A DNA stretch of 64,000 bases from Sphingomonas guangdongensis (GTDB taxonomy: Bacteria > Pseudomonadota > Alphaproteobacteria > Sphingomonadales > Sphingomonadaceae). The position numbers and the translations under genes are program-made. The DNA lies in assembly GCF_900199185.1 (NCBI RefSeq), contig NZ_OBMI01000002.1, positions 62,001 through 126,000 of the forward strand, given 5' to 3'. Positions 28,084-36,096 of this stretch are shown here, in pieces (the stretch's first letter is position 1; each line of letters starts with the position of its first letter). The notes under the pieces were generated by a model. The model made no database searches and was not told the DNA's origin. It was given only the letters and a program-made list of their open reading frames with translations.

Positions 28084-28102
28084 GACCCATATACTCCGAC
28101 AA
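28084..28102 (-). promoter_or_regulatory. Candidate FadR-type operator, copy 2
   Basis: On the minus strand this reads TTGTCGGAGTATATGGGTC; its first 11 bases equal the element at 23502-23520. It lies in the 145-bp gap between the divergent dehydratase (start 27998) and transporter (start 28144) genes. It could therefore repress both, by the regulator encoded at 22679-23428. Confidence 0.5.
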
Positions 28103-28143
28103 AAAAAGGGCAAGCCGTTTGCCGTCACAGTGGAGGATCGGGG

Positions 28144-29448
28144 ATGGCGGTGGCACCAACAGGCGGAACCGCGGCAAGCGTCGGAACCGCCGCGCCGGGC
28201 AGCTACCGCCCCGCGCTGACCCTGCTCGCCAGCCTGTTCTTCATGTGGGGCTTCATCACCGTCATCAACGGGACGCTGCTGCCGCATTTACGCAACGTGT
28301 TCGACCTCAACTACACGCAGACGACGCTGATCGAGTTCGTCTGGTTCATCGCCTACGGCGTCGCGGCCTGGCCCGCGGCCAAGCTGATCGAGCGGATCGG
28401 CTATCAGCGCTCGATCGTGATCGGGCTGGCGGTGATGGCGGTCGGCGCGCTCGGCATGATTCCGGCGGCACGCATCCCGTCTTACAACGTCACGCTGTTC
28501 TCGCTCTTCGTGATCGCGAGCGGGATCACTCTGCTCCAGGTTGCGGCCAATCCTTACGTCGCGGTGGTCGGCCCGCCGGAGACGTCGTCGGCGCGGCTGA
28601 ACCTCGTGCAGGCGTTCAACTCGCTCGGCACCACGCTGGCGCCGCTGTTCGGCGCCTATCTGATCCTCGGCCGTTCGCAGTCGGGGACCAGCCTGACCGG
28701 CGCCGCGCAGATGACCCCGTCGGAGCGGCTGGCCGACGCGCAGTCGGTGCAGCTCCCCTATTTGATCGTTGCCGGCGTGCTGGTGCTGCTGGCGGTGGTA
28801 ATCGCGCGTTTCCCGCTGCCGGCGATGGGATCGGCGACCAGCCGGGTCGCGCGGGAGGAACGCCGCAAGCACTCGCTCTGGTCGCACCGCAACCTGGTGT
28901 TCGGCGTGCCCGCGATCTTCATCTACCTGATCGCGGAGATCGGCGTCGCCAACCTGTTCGTCAACTTCGTGATCCAGCCCGACATCGCGGGCGTCACGGC
29001 GGAGCGCGCGGGCTTCTACCTGTCGCTGCTGTGGGGCGGGATGATGATCGGGCGGTTCGCGGGCGCGTTCCTGATGCAGCGGATCGCCGCCGACCGCGTG
29101 CTCGCCGCCTTCGCCGTGTTCGCCTTCATCGCGGTGATGATCGCGGTGGTGGCGAGCGGGCGAGCCGCGATGTGGGCGCTGATCCTGGTCGGGCTCGGCC
29201 ACTCCATCATGTTCCCGACGATCTTCACGCTCGGCATTCGCGGGCTGGGGCCGCTGACGGAGGAGGGGTCGGGGCTGCTGATCATGGCGATCGCGGGCGG
29301 TGCGCTGGTGGTGGTGCACGGCTGGCTCGCCGATCAGGTCGGGCTGCAACTCTCCTTCCTGCTGACCGCTGCGTGCGAGCTATATATCCTGTTTTACGCG
29401 CTCTGGGGCTCGCGCCCGACCGGCGCACTGCCGCCGGTGGAGGGCTGA
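28144..29448 (+). CDS. Sugar:H+ symporter, FucP-type major facilitator
   Basis: A 434-aa inner-membrane transporter with about 12 helices. The N-terminal FFMWGFITVINGTLLPHLRNVF and QVAANPYVAVVGPPETSSARLNLVQAFNSLGT are the signature blocks of the FucP/L-fucose permease subfamily. It probably imports a monosaccharide released by the neighbouring glycosidases, L-arabinose being the simplest guess. GGAGG lies upstream of ATG 28144. The GH43 gene follows 4 bp later. Confidence 0.9.
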   Translation: MAVAPTGGTAASVGTAAPGSYRPALTLLASLFFMWGFITVINGTLLPHLRNVFDLNYTQTTLIEFVWFIAYGVAAWPAAKLIERIGYQRSIVIGLAVMAVGALGMIPAARIPSYNVTLFSLFVIASGITLLQVAANPYVAVVGPPETSSARLNLVQAFNSLGTTLAPLFGAYLILGRSQSGTSLTGAAQMTPSERLADAQSVQLPYLIVAGVLVLLAVVIARFPLPAMGSATSRVAREERRKHSLWSHRNLVFGVPAIFIYLIAEIGVANLFVNFVIQPDIAGVTAERAGFYLSLLWGGMMIGRFAGAFLMQRIAADRVLAAFAVFAFIAVMIAVVASGRAAMWALILVGLGHSIMFPTIFTLGIRGLGPLTEEGSGLLIMAIAGGALVVVHGWLADQVGLQLSFLLTAACELYILFYALWGSRPTGALPPVEG

Positions 29449-29452
29449 GCCG

Positions 29453-30481
29453 ATGCGTCGCTCGTCCCTCCTCCTCCTCCTCCTCGCGGCGTCGCTGGCG
29501 CTGCTGCCGGGCACGACAGGCGCGCAGCAGGCGCCCGCGCCCGGCTCCAACCCCATCATCCGCGACAAGTTCACCGCCGATCCCGCGCCGCTCGTCGTCG
29601 GCGATCGGCTGTACCTCTATGTCGGGCATGACGAGGCGGTCCGCGATCAGATGTTCAACATGCGCGAGTGGATGGTCTATTCGACCACCGACATGCGCCA
29701 CTGGACCGATCACGGTCCGATCATGCGCGTCGCCGATTTCAAGTGGGCCAAGGCAGACGCCTGGGCGAGCCAGGCGATTCAGAAGAACGGCAAGTTCTGG
29801 TTCTACGCCGCGGTCGAGCACGACGACACGCACCCGGGCAAGGCGATCGCCGTCGCCGTTGCCGATTCCCCGACCGGCCCGTTCCGCGATGCCAAGGGAT
29901 CGGCGCTGATCACCAACCAGATGACGCCCAAGGGCACGCACAGCTGGGAGGACATCGATCCCACCGTCTTCACCGACGACGACGGGACGACCTGGATCGC
30001 GTGGGGCAACCGCCAGGCGTACATCGCCAAGCTGAAGCCCAACATGATCGAGATCGACGGCCCGATCACCGAGATCACACCGCCGCATTTCGAGGAGGGG
30101 CCGTGGCTGCACAAGCGCGGCAAGCTCTACTATCTCACCTATGCCTCGCTCGACCGCAGCAAGCATCGCGACGAGAAGATCTCCTATTCGACCGCGCCGG
30201 CAATCACCGGACCATGGACGTACCGCGGCGAGCTGACCGGATCGGGCAAGTACAGCTTCACGATCCATGCCGGCATCGCCGAGTTCAAGGGCAACTGGTA
30301 CCTGTTCCTCCACAATGCCGCGCTGACGATCGGTGAGCTGAACGGCTCGATCGGACGCCGCGCGGTGACGGTGGAGCACCTGCGCTACGACAAGACCGGG
30401 CTGATGCTGCCCGTTGCCCAGACCGACGCCGGCGTCACCGCCCCGCCGCCGCCCGCTTCCCCCCGCACCGGAGCACAGTGA
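29453..30481 (+). CDS. Secreted glycoside hydrolase family 43 protein
   Basis: A 342-aa five-bladed propeller glycosidase with signal peptide (1-24). The three acidic residues of GH43 are seen: Asp43 (DPAP), Asp169 (DIDPTVF) and Glu215 (HFEEGPW). The family includes alpha-L-arabinofuranosidases, beta-xylosidases and arabinanases. The adjoining GH51 enzyme and pentose transporter favour arabinan or arabinoxylan. It is part of the transporter-GH43-esterase operon; its TGA overlaps the esterase start. Confidence 0.88.
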   Translation: MRRSSLLLLLLAASLALLPGTTGAQQAPAPGSNPIIRDKFTADPAPLVVGDRLYLYVGHDEAVRDQMFNMREWMVYSTTDMRHWTDHGPIMRVADFKWAKADAWASQAIQKNGKFWFYAAVEHDDTHPGKAIAVAVADSPTGPFRDAKGSALITNQMTPKGTHSWEDIDPTVFTDDDGTTWIAWGNRQAYIAKLKPNMIEIDGPITEITPPHFEEGPWLHKRGKLYYLTYASLDRSKHRDEKISYSTAPAITGPWTYRGELTGSGKYSFTIHAGIAEFKGNWYLFLHNAALTIGELNGSIGRRAVTVEHLRYDKTGLMLPVAQTDAGVTAPPPPASPRTGAQ

Positions 30482-31422
30482 TGAGCCCGATCCTTCGCCT
30501 GCTCGCAACCGGCCTTGTTGCCTGCGCGACCATCCCGTCCGCCCATGCGCAGAACGATCGCATGACCCCGATCGCGATCCCCGCGCAGCCGGACGCGATC
30601 ACGCTCAATACCGGCGAACTGCCGAACGCGCCGGTGCGCGAATCCTGGCACAGCCAGTACGGCAGCGTGTTCGCGCGCAACGTGACGGTCGCGACGCTCA
30701 CGCCCTTCCTGCCCGATCCGGCGAAGGCGACCGGCAGCGCAGTGATCGTGGCGCCGGGCGGCGGGTTCCGCACGCTGTCGATGCAGAACGAAGGGTGGGA
30801 CGTCGCCCGTGCGCTCGCCGCGCGCGGGGTGGCGGCCTTCGTGCTCAAGTACCGCCTGAACCAGACGCCCGCCGGGATGCCCGCGTTCGAGCAGTCGATG
30901 GCGCAGATGTTCGCCGGTGCCGCCCGCCCGCAGCGCCCGTCGCCGATGCAGCAGATCGCGCAGATCGGGCCCCAGATCGCCGACGCGCGCGCGGCGTTCG
31001 CGCTGGTACGCTCACGCGCGCGGGAATGGCGAGTCGATCCGCAGCGGATCGGCATGGTCGGCTTCTCGGCGGGCGCGATGCTGACCATGGCGACGACGGT
31101 CGCGGGACAGGACGCGAAGCCCGCCTTCATCGGCAACGTCTATGGCCCGCTGTCGGCGATGGACGCGCCCGCCGACGCGCCGCCGATGTTCGTCGCGCTC
31201 GCCGCCGACGATCCGCTGTTCGGCAGCGGCAACTTCGGGCTGATCGAAAGCTGGCGCGCCGCCAAGCGCCCGGTCGAGTTCCACCTCTACGAACAGGGCG
31301 GCCACGGCTTCGGCATGTATCAGAAGACGACCACCAGCACCGGCTGGTTCGACGCCTTTGCGCGCTGGATGGACATGCACGGCTATCTGAAGCCGGCTGC
31401 GGCGAGCGCCACCGGCAACTGA
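30481..31422 (+). CDS. Exported alpha/beta-hydrolase, acetyl-xylan-esterase-like
   Basis: A 313-aa esterase with signal peptide (1-24). The oxyanion block is VAPGGGFRTLS; the nucleophile is Ser196 in GFSAGA; the acid is probably in ADDPLFGSG and the base in GGHGFGMY. This is the BD-FAE/acetylesterase pattern found in hemicellulose loci. It would remove acetyl groups so that GH43 and GH51 enzymes can act. ATG 30481 shares one base with the GH43 stop; GTG 30478 is an alternative. Confidence 0.85.
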   Translation: MSPILRLLATGLVACATIPSAHAQNDRMTPIAIPAQPDAITLNTGELPNAPVRESWHSQYGSVFARNVTVATLTPFLPDPAKATGSAVIVAPGGGFRTLSMQNEGWDVARALAARGVAAFVLKYRLNQTPAGMPAFEQSMAQMFAGAARPQRPSPMQQIAQIGPQIADARAAFALVRSRAREWRVDPQRIGMVGFSAGAMLTMATTVAGQDAKPAFIGNVYGPLSAMDAPADAPPMFVALAADDPLFGSGNFGLIESWRAAKRPVEFHLYEQGGHGFGMYQKTTTSTGWFDAFARWMDMHGYLKPAAASATGN

Positions 31423-31518
31423 GCGGACAGGCTGGCGGCTGCCGTCGATCACGTCAGCCGTCGGTCCTGACGAACCCGCTGGTACCGAAGCCGCGCACGT
31501 GGCGGCAACGCGCCGGAT

Positions 31519-32370
31519 CTACTCGCCGGCCGCTTCCGCCCCCGGCACCGCGCCGACCACCTTCTTCGGGAACATGCCCTCTTCGGTGATGACGATGGTC
31601 TTTAGGTCGAAGCCGAGCGTCGCCTTGGACCCCTGGTACACCGCCGCGCGCCACGCCTCGATCTGCTTGCGGTCGCCGTCCCGCTGCACGATCGCGGCAC
31701 CGTTGGCGACCATCGCGGCCTGAACCAGCAGCGCGTCCGCCGTTTCCTGCTTCGCGGCATCGCTCGCCTCAGCGATCGCCGGCATGGCGAGGATCGAGCG
31801 CGCGATCTGGCCGCGGACGGCCATCGCGCGGGCGCGGGTGGTCGGCGTCTGCCTGTCGTTGATGAACTCCCACGCTTCCATGACGTAGAGCGCCATCGCA
31901 TCCGCGACATTGTCCGTGCGCAGGCCGAACGGCGCTATACGTGTGCCGACGACCCCGATCAGGTCGTCGGCGACGAACTTCTCCAGCTCGGCCGCGCCCC
32001 GCGGATCGGTGGCGCGGGTCTTGGCGACGAACTGCGCCAGGTTCCGCTTGCGACGCTCGGGCGAGGGGCGGAAGCTGAGCGACGCGGGATCGGCCGCCGC
32101 CACCGACGGTCGCGCGCGAGCGGCGTCGTCAGGCTTGGTCGGCTGCGGCGCGCGGCGGTTCGGCTGCGGGCGCGACGCCTTGCAGTCGGTCGACCACTTG
32201 CGCTCGTCGACGCACTCGGGCGCGGCCCAGGCCTTCTTCTCCGAATTGAGCAGCAGCTGCGTGCTGGTCCAGCTCTGATTGATGCCGCCCATCATCAGGT
32301 CCTGCGCGGCGGCGGGCAGGGCGGACATGGCGATGAGGGCGGCCGTGGTAGAAACGATGCGGTGGCGCAT
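31519..32370 (-). CDS. Exported DUF6683-like protein, paralog 1
   Basis: A 283-aa protein with signal peptide (1-22, cut after AAAQ). A Pro/Arg-rich linker and a helical domain follow (RKRNLAQFVAKTRATDPRGAAELEKF; APFGLRTDNVADAMALYVMEAWEF). The same domain pattern, including PYGLRVDDVADAY, is in the next gene upstream, so the two are tandem paralogs. I associate this domain with DUF6683, of unknown function. GGAGGAAGG precedes ATG 32370. It lies beside the T3SS cluster on the same strand as the sctV-sctP operon, but has a Sec signal and so is not an obvious T3SS substrate. Confidence 0.65.
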   Translation of the reverse strand: MRHRIVSTTAALIAMSALPAAAQDLMMGGINQSWTSTQLLLNSEKKAWAAPECVDERKWSTDCKASRPQPNRRAPQPTKPDDAARARPSVAAADPASLSFRPSPERRKRNLAQFVAKTRATDPRGAAELEKFVADDLIGVVGTRIAPFGLRTDNVADAMALYVMEAWEFINDRQTPTTRARAMAVRGQIARSILAMPAIAEASDAAKQETADALLVQAAMVANGAAIVQRDGDRKQIEAWRAAVYQGSKATLGFDLKTIVITEEGMFPKKVVGAVPGAEAAGE

Positions 32371-32455
32371 GTAACCTTCCTCCGTCACGAACAACTTGGC
32401 TGCGGCAACAGTCTGCTCGCCCTGCGTCTTCACCGGCAAAGCATCGACGTCGCGG

Positions 32456-33214
32456 CTACCGCAACACGAATCCGGTTGGCGTCAGCGTCATCGCGTCGAG
32501 GTTCAGCCCCGACGCGCGAGCGCCCTGACGCACGGACGCCGCGATCTTTCGGGCCATCGCCGGATCGCTTCCGTATTTCTCGATCATCGCTTCTATCATG
32601 GCGGCCTGCACCAGCAGGGCCTCGGCATATTCCTGCTTGGCGGCGTCGTCGGCCCGCGCGAACTCCGGCGTCGTGGTGATCGCCTGCAGCGCCTGCGCAC
32701 GCACGGCCTGGTACTGGCCGCGATCGGGCGAGCTCTGCCTGCCATGCGCCGCGTCCCACGCGTCCATCCACCACATCGTGTACGCATCGGCGACGTCGTC
32801 GACGCGCAGTCCGTAGGGCCTGAGCGCGGTTCCGATCTCGGCGATGATGTCCTTGGACGCGGTCAGCTGGGCCATCGCCGCGGCGCCCTTCGGATCGACC
32901 TTGCGGCTCTTCGCGATGAACCGGGCCAGGTTTGCGCGGCGGCGCTCGAGTGACACCCGGTACGTCGCGGCGGCCCTGCTCGCGGCCGTTGGTCGCGGCG
33001 CCGACTGGAGGGCCGACGGAACGCCGGGCTGCCGCCGCGCCCTGGTGTTGGCCGAGTTGGCGAGGGCGCCTTGCGTGATCGCGATCTGGTTCGTGATCAT
33101 GCCGTTGACGGCGCCCTGGAAGTGATTGTCGGACCAGCTGAAGATCGCGGCGGACGCCGGCGTGCAGGGCAGCAGCATGATCGCGGCGATGGCCAGACGG
33201 ATGATGAGGTGCAT
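32456..33214 (-). CDS. Exported DUF6683-like protein, paralog 2
   Basis: A 252-aa protein with signal peptide (1-22). The helical domain RRANLARFIAKSRKVDPKGAAAMAQL / RPYGLRVDDVADAYTMWWMDAWDA aligns with paralog 1. A predicted C-terminal helix and VTLTPTGFVL-like end (LTPTGFVLR) parallel the ITEEGMF end of its partner. GGAGG lies 7 nt before ATG 33214. The function is unknown. It is separated from paralog 1 by 85 bp and from the upstream gene by a strong hairpin. Confidence 0.65.
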   Translation of the reverse strand: MHLIIRLAIAAIMLLPCTPASAAIFSWSDNHFQGAVNGMITNQIAITQGALANSANTRARRQPGVPSALQSAPRPTAASRAAATYRVSLERRRANLARFIAKSRKVDPKGAAAMAQLTASKDIIAEIGTALRPYGLRVDDVADAYTMWWMDAWDAAHGRQSSPDRGQYQAVRAQALQAITTTPEFARADDAAKQEYAEALLVQAAMIEAMIEKYGSDPAMARKIAASVRQGARASGLNLDAMTLTPTGFVLR

Positions 33215-33259
33215 GGCTTGCCTCCACGAGGGGTTCGTGCGCCACGGCCGGACGCCAGA

Positions 33260-33289
33260 AGGGCGCACGCGATGGTTCGCGTGCGCCCT
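33260..33289 (-). terminator. Strong GC hairpin between two minus-strand genes
   Basis: A perfect 12-bp stem (AGGGCGCACGCG / CGCGTGCGCCCT) with a 6-nt loop starts 21 bp after the stop of the gene at 33311-33937. Only TTCT follows on the minus strand, so it is a probable but weak intrinsic terminator or mRNA 3' stabiliser. Confidence 0.6.
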
Positions 33290-33310
33290 ATCAAGGTATT
33301 GAAAAGAGGG

Positions 33311-33937
33311 TCAACCCTTGCGCGCGATGGTCGACTGGGCTTCACCGATCGTCTTGATTGTGGTGTTCAGCGCCTGCGACAGGATGCTCACTTCCTGCGA
33401 AGCGGCGGCCATCTTGCCGTTCAGCTCGCCGAGCTTCGACTGGTTGGCGCTGCCCTGCTGGCCGATCTGGTCGGCGAGCGACGCGACCTTGTTCATCTTC
33501 TCGTCGAGCATCTTGCCGAGCGCGACCGCGATGCGCTCCAGGAAGCCCTTGCCGCTGCCGCCGGTCTTGGCCGCCTTGAACTCGTCCGAGCCGATCAGGT
33601 CGCGCAGCAGGTTGGTGTAGTCCTGCGTCGCCGACCGCTCGAGCTGGCCCTGCTGCGCAGGCGAGAGGTTGAACTGGCTGGCGAGCTGCGACACCGCCTC
33701 GCCGATCGACAGCGGACCGCCGCTGGTGCCGGTCGCCGCGCCGAACGCGTTCTGCGCCAGGCCGATGACGCTCTGCGGCAGGCCGAGCTGCTGCCCGAGC
33801 TGCTGGATGAGCTGCTGACCGATCGCACTGCCGAGCGTCTTCAGCGCCAGCGACGCCCAACCGGCCGGACCCATGGCCAGCTGAGCAAGCGAGATCGGGT
33901 TAACAACCGACTTCAAGATTCCGCCGAGAACACCCAT
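33311..33937 (-). CDS. Helical Gln/Ala-rich protein, possible type III exported filament/tip protein
   Basis: A 208-aa protein without a signal peptide. The N-terminal half is hydrophobic and Gly/Ala/Gln-rich (WASLALKTLGSAIGQQLI). The C-terminal half (about 130-208) is a predicted amphipathic coil (LDEKMNKVASLADQIGQQG, ELNGKMAAASQEVSILSQ) ending in STIARKG. Coil-forming C-termini are typical of exported needle, tip and filament subunits, and the SctF-like protein ends in the similar TMARKG. It lies beside sctP with its own promoter region and terminator. No family was recognised; assignment as a secreted T3SS component rests on shape and place. Confidence 0.55.
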   Translation of the reverse strand: MGVLGGILKSVVNPISLAQLAMGPAGWASLALKTLGSAIGQQLIQQLGQQLGLPQSVIGLAQNAFGAATGTSGGPLSIGEAVSQLASQFNLSPAQQGQLERSATQDYTNLLRDLIGSDEFKAAKTGGSGKGFLERIAVALGKMLDEKMNKVASLADQIGQQGSANQSKLGELNGKMAAASQEVSILSQALNTTIKTIGEAQSTIARKG

Positions 33938-34043
33938 TGTCCGTCTCCTGCATTGATCCGACGAGATTGACGCCTGCCCCGGGACCATCCCGCCGCCGTC
34001 CGTCTCTCGAGTGGTTAAGTACCCGTTGCCGTCCTGCCCGACC

Positions 34044-34061
34044 CTCCGCGTTTCGTGGAGG
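34044..34061 (+). promoter_or_regulatory. T3SS-linked dyad element, copy A
   Basis: CTCCGCGTTTCGTGGAGG is nearly palindromic (CCTCCRCG-TTT-CGYGGAGG with the preceding C). It lies 123 bp before the plus-strand gene at 34185. It belongs to a set of similar elements at 54496, 59860 and 59881, all upstream of effector-like genes. Confidence 0.5.
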
Positions 34062-34064
34062 AGG

Positions 34065-34081
34065 GTCGGCGAAACGCGCAG
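34065..34081 (-). promoter_or_regulatory. T3SS-linked element, copy A' (opposite orientation)
   Basis: The minus strand reads CTGCGCGTTTCGCCGAC, sharing the CRCGTTTCG core and the following C-A bases with the other copies. It points towards the gene starting at 33937 on the minus strand. This copy is the weakest match of the set. Confidence 0.35.
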
Positions 34082-34184
34082 GCACGCCTCCACGAATTAC
34101 GGGGCGCGCGGGCGCGCTCGATCGGCTATTGCATCCGGTCAGACCGGCAGCCCGCCGGTTGCGCAGCGCAGGACAACGTCACGG

Positions 34185-34643
34185 ATGATCGGCCCCGCCA
34201 GTTCCAGTCGCCTGACCGGCGTCACCGCCGTCCGGATCGAGGGGGGCGGCAGCAGCCGTACACGGGCGGGGGCGGCCATGCGCGGACTGGCCGGCAAGGT
34301 GGCGGCCACCTTCAGCCAGGAGCTCGACCTGCTGGGTGAGGATCGCTCGCGGCAGCAGCACCGCCCGGACATCGACTCCTATGACGTGAACGGAACCGCG
34401 CGCGCGCTCAACCGCGATCTGGGCGGCGGCGCCGTGGACGAGGGGCGGCTGACCCGGTCGCTCGGCGAGTTCGTGACCGAGAGCGCGAGCCTGATCGGGG
34501 CGCGGCCGGAGAGCCGCTCGCTCGGCCGCATCGACGCCGCGATCGGCGAGGCGGAAGGAGAGGTGCAGGGGGCGGAGACGATCGACGCGGCGCTGCGATC
34601 GATCGATCGGACGACCACGCTGGTCGCGTCCGACCGGCGATGA
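34185..34643 (+). CDS. Unknown T3SS-linked small protein
   Basis: A 152-aa polar protein without signal peptide or membrane segment. It has a Ser/Gly/Arg-rich N-terminus (about 1-30) and then amphipathic helices (LAGKVAATFSQELDLLGE; RLTRSLGEFVTESASLIG; GRIDAAIGEAEGEV). I recognise no family. It could be a chaperone or small substrate for the next gene, with which it overlaps by 4 bp (ATGA). It begins an operon that runs towards the end of the sctP operon. The ribosome-binding site is weak (CAGGA at long spacing), and the upstream region carries dyad copy A. Confidence 0.55.
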   Translation: MIGPASSSRLTGVTAVRIEGGGSSRTRAGAAMRGLAGKVAATFSQELDLLGEDRSRQQHRPDIDSYDVNGTARALNRDLGGGAVDEGRLTRSLGEFVTESASLIGARPESRSLGRIDAAIGEAEGEVQGAETIDAALRSIDRTTTLVASDRR

Positions 34644-35578
34644 TCGGTTCCGTCGAGTCCGCCCCGGTGCAGGCGACCGGCGCTGGCGCAGTTTCGGCAG
34701 ACGGCGTCGTGCTCGCCGCGGCGAGCGAAGCGCTGGATGCGTCCGTGCTGGCGCTCGCGGTCGTGCCCGACCTCACCGTCACGGTGCTGGAGGATCCGAA
34801 CGCATCGGACACCACGCTGCTGATCATCCGACAGGCGGGAACGACGTCCGTCGTTATCGAGCTGGGCGACGGCTACCTGCTCGACGTCGACCGCGCGCGC
34901 GCGTCCGTGCTGCTCAGCAATGCACGAACGGGACTGTTGACCACGCTGTGGGGTGATGAGGCCGCCGTGTCGCTGATCGCCGGCGACGACGCCGTGCGCT
35001 TCTGGGGATCGCTGACCTTTGCGCTCGACAACGGCGCGGTCATCACCGCCACGACACGCCAGCAGCCGGACAATGCCTGGCTGTACGCGCTGGAAACGCT
35101 CACCGTCACGCGGGAGAGTGCCGCGGTGATCGTCAGTGCGGCGCTGGACGTGCAAACCTCGCTGGACGGGTGGGCGGTCGAGTTCGATACGCCGGACGGC
35201 GTGGTGCTGCAGCAGGATGCGGCGGCCGCCGGCTGGGTGCGGGAAGCGACAAACATGGTGGCGGACGCGGCCTGGCTAACTGCGAACCTGCCGGACACAG
35301 CGGCGGAGCTGGCCTTGCCGCCGCTCAGCAGCCGGGAGCAGGGACGGCTGCTGTCTTGGATGGCGGGAAGCTGGGCCAACCAGGCCACCGCGCGCCAGGC
35401 GCCGCCCGATCTGGAGCGGGAGGACAGCACGCGCCGGGCGGAGGCGAAGGCGCTTGCCCTGCGCCAGATCTACCTCGACTCGCTGCGTCCTGCCGTCGAT
35501 GAGACCGCATCCGCCGCGGCACCCCACTCGAGCCGCCCGAGCCTCACCCTTCGCCGGTCGAGCGCGACCCGCAACTGA
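34640..35578 (+). CDS. Degenerate DUF1521-domain protein, candidate T3SS substrate
   Basis: A 312-aa protein without signal peptide. Residues about 76-230 align by eye with the DUF1521 protein at 58958-59803: GDGYLLDV, then TLWGDEAAV (104-110), FWGSLTFALDNGAVIT, LYALETLTVT and DGWAVEF. In DUF1521 effectors such as rhizobial NopE1 the block is GDPHV and the Asp-Pro bond is self-cleaved. Here Pro is Glu107 and His is Ala, so cleavage should be lost. A disordered Ala-rich N-terminus (1-45) would suit type III export. The last 109 bp overlap the 3' end of sctP on the other strand. Confidence 0.65.
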   Translation: MIGSVESAPVQATGAGAVSADGVVLAAASEALDASVLALAVVPDLTVTVLEDPNASDTTLLIIRQAGTTSVVIELGDGYLLDVDRARASVLLSNARTGLLTTLWGDEAAVSLIAGDDAVRFWGSLTFALDNGAVITATTRQQPDNAWLYALETLTVTRESAAVIVSAALDVQTSLDGWAVEFDTPDGVVLQQDAAAAGWVREATNMVADAAWLTANLPDTAAELALPPLSSREQGRLLSWMAGSWANQATARQAPPDLEREDSTRRAEAKALALRQIYLDSLRPAVDETASAAAPHSSRPSLTLRRSSATRN

Positions 35579-36096
35579 TCCTCCAGCGCGCGCGGCGGCA
35601 GCGCGAGCGCGGCCGCGGCCACGCCCTCCAGCCGGACCGTGAGCGCGCCGCTCACCTCGCGGATCAGCACCGCTCCCTGGCTGAGCGCGGCGGGATCGTT
35701 GAACTGGATGGTGATGACGGGCTCCCGGCCCTGCGCCAGCGCCGCTGCCACGGCGTTCGCGAGCTTGCCGACGGCTTCCGCAGCCGCGGGATCGAGCTGG
35801 AGCGCGCCGCTCTCGCTGACCGGCGCGGCGGCAGCGATCGTCAGTGGCAGGGAGGTTGCAGCCCCAATGAGGGCACCGCGCGGTTGATCGTCCGAGCGGT
35901 CGGCGGGCGCGGTCGGCTCGTCCTTGCTGCCGAGCAGTGCGCGGAATGCCCGAGCAGTCGCCTCGCCTGACGCCGCCGGTTTGGCAGCACCCTCGCGGGG
36001 CAGGGCGGCGACGGCGCGCGTCAGGAGTGCTGGGCCTCCCGTCTGTGGCGAGCGCGGCGAAGCGGGCGTGTCGCTGGCGGCGGCGGTCGTCGTCAT
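35470..36096 (-). CDS. sctP: T3SS needle-length/substrate-switch protein SctP-like
   Basis: A 208-aa protein with a low-complexity Ala/Pro-rich N-terminal half and a C-terminal FliK/Flg_hook-like domain (about 120-195: VITIQFNDPAALSQGAVLIREVSG, TVRLEG, LEDQLRVALDRRRVRLGRLEW). SctP/YscP/HpaP proteins set needle length and switch export specificity. At 208 aa it is short, like HpaP. It overlaps sctO by 4 bp. It is the last gene of the leftward operon and convergent with the DUF1521-like gene, sharing 109 bp. Confidence 0.75.
   Translation of the reverse strand: MTTTAAASDTPASPRSPQTGGPALLTRAVAALPREGAAKPAASGEATARAFRALLGSKDEPTAPADRSDDQPRGALIGAATSLPLTIAAAAPVSESGALQLDPAAAEAVGKLANAVAAALAQGREPVITIQFNDPAALSQGAVLIREVSGALTVRLEGVAAAALALPPRALEDQLRVALDRRRVRLGRLEWGAAADAVSSTAGRSESR

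Noticed and set aside
31423..31518. A terminator between the esterase and the DUF6683 gene
   Set aside because: Only weak, interrupted complementarity and no T tract on either strand.
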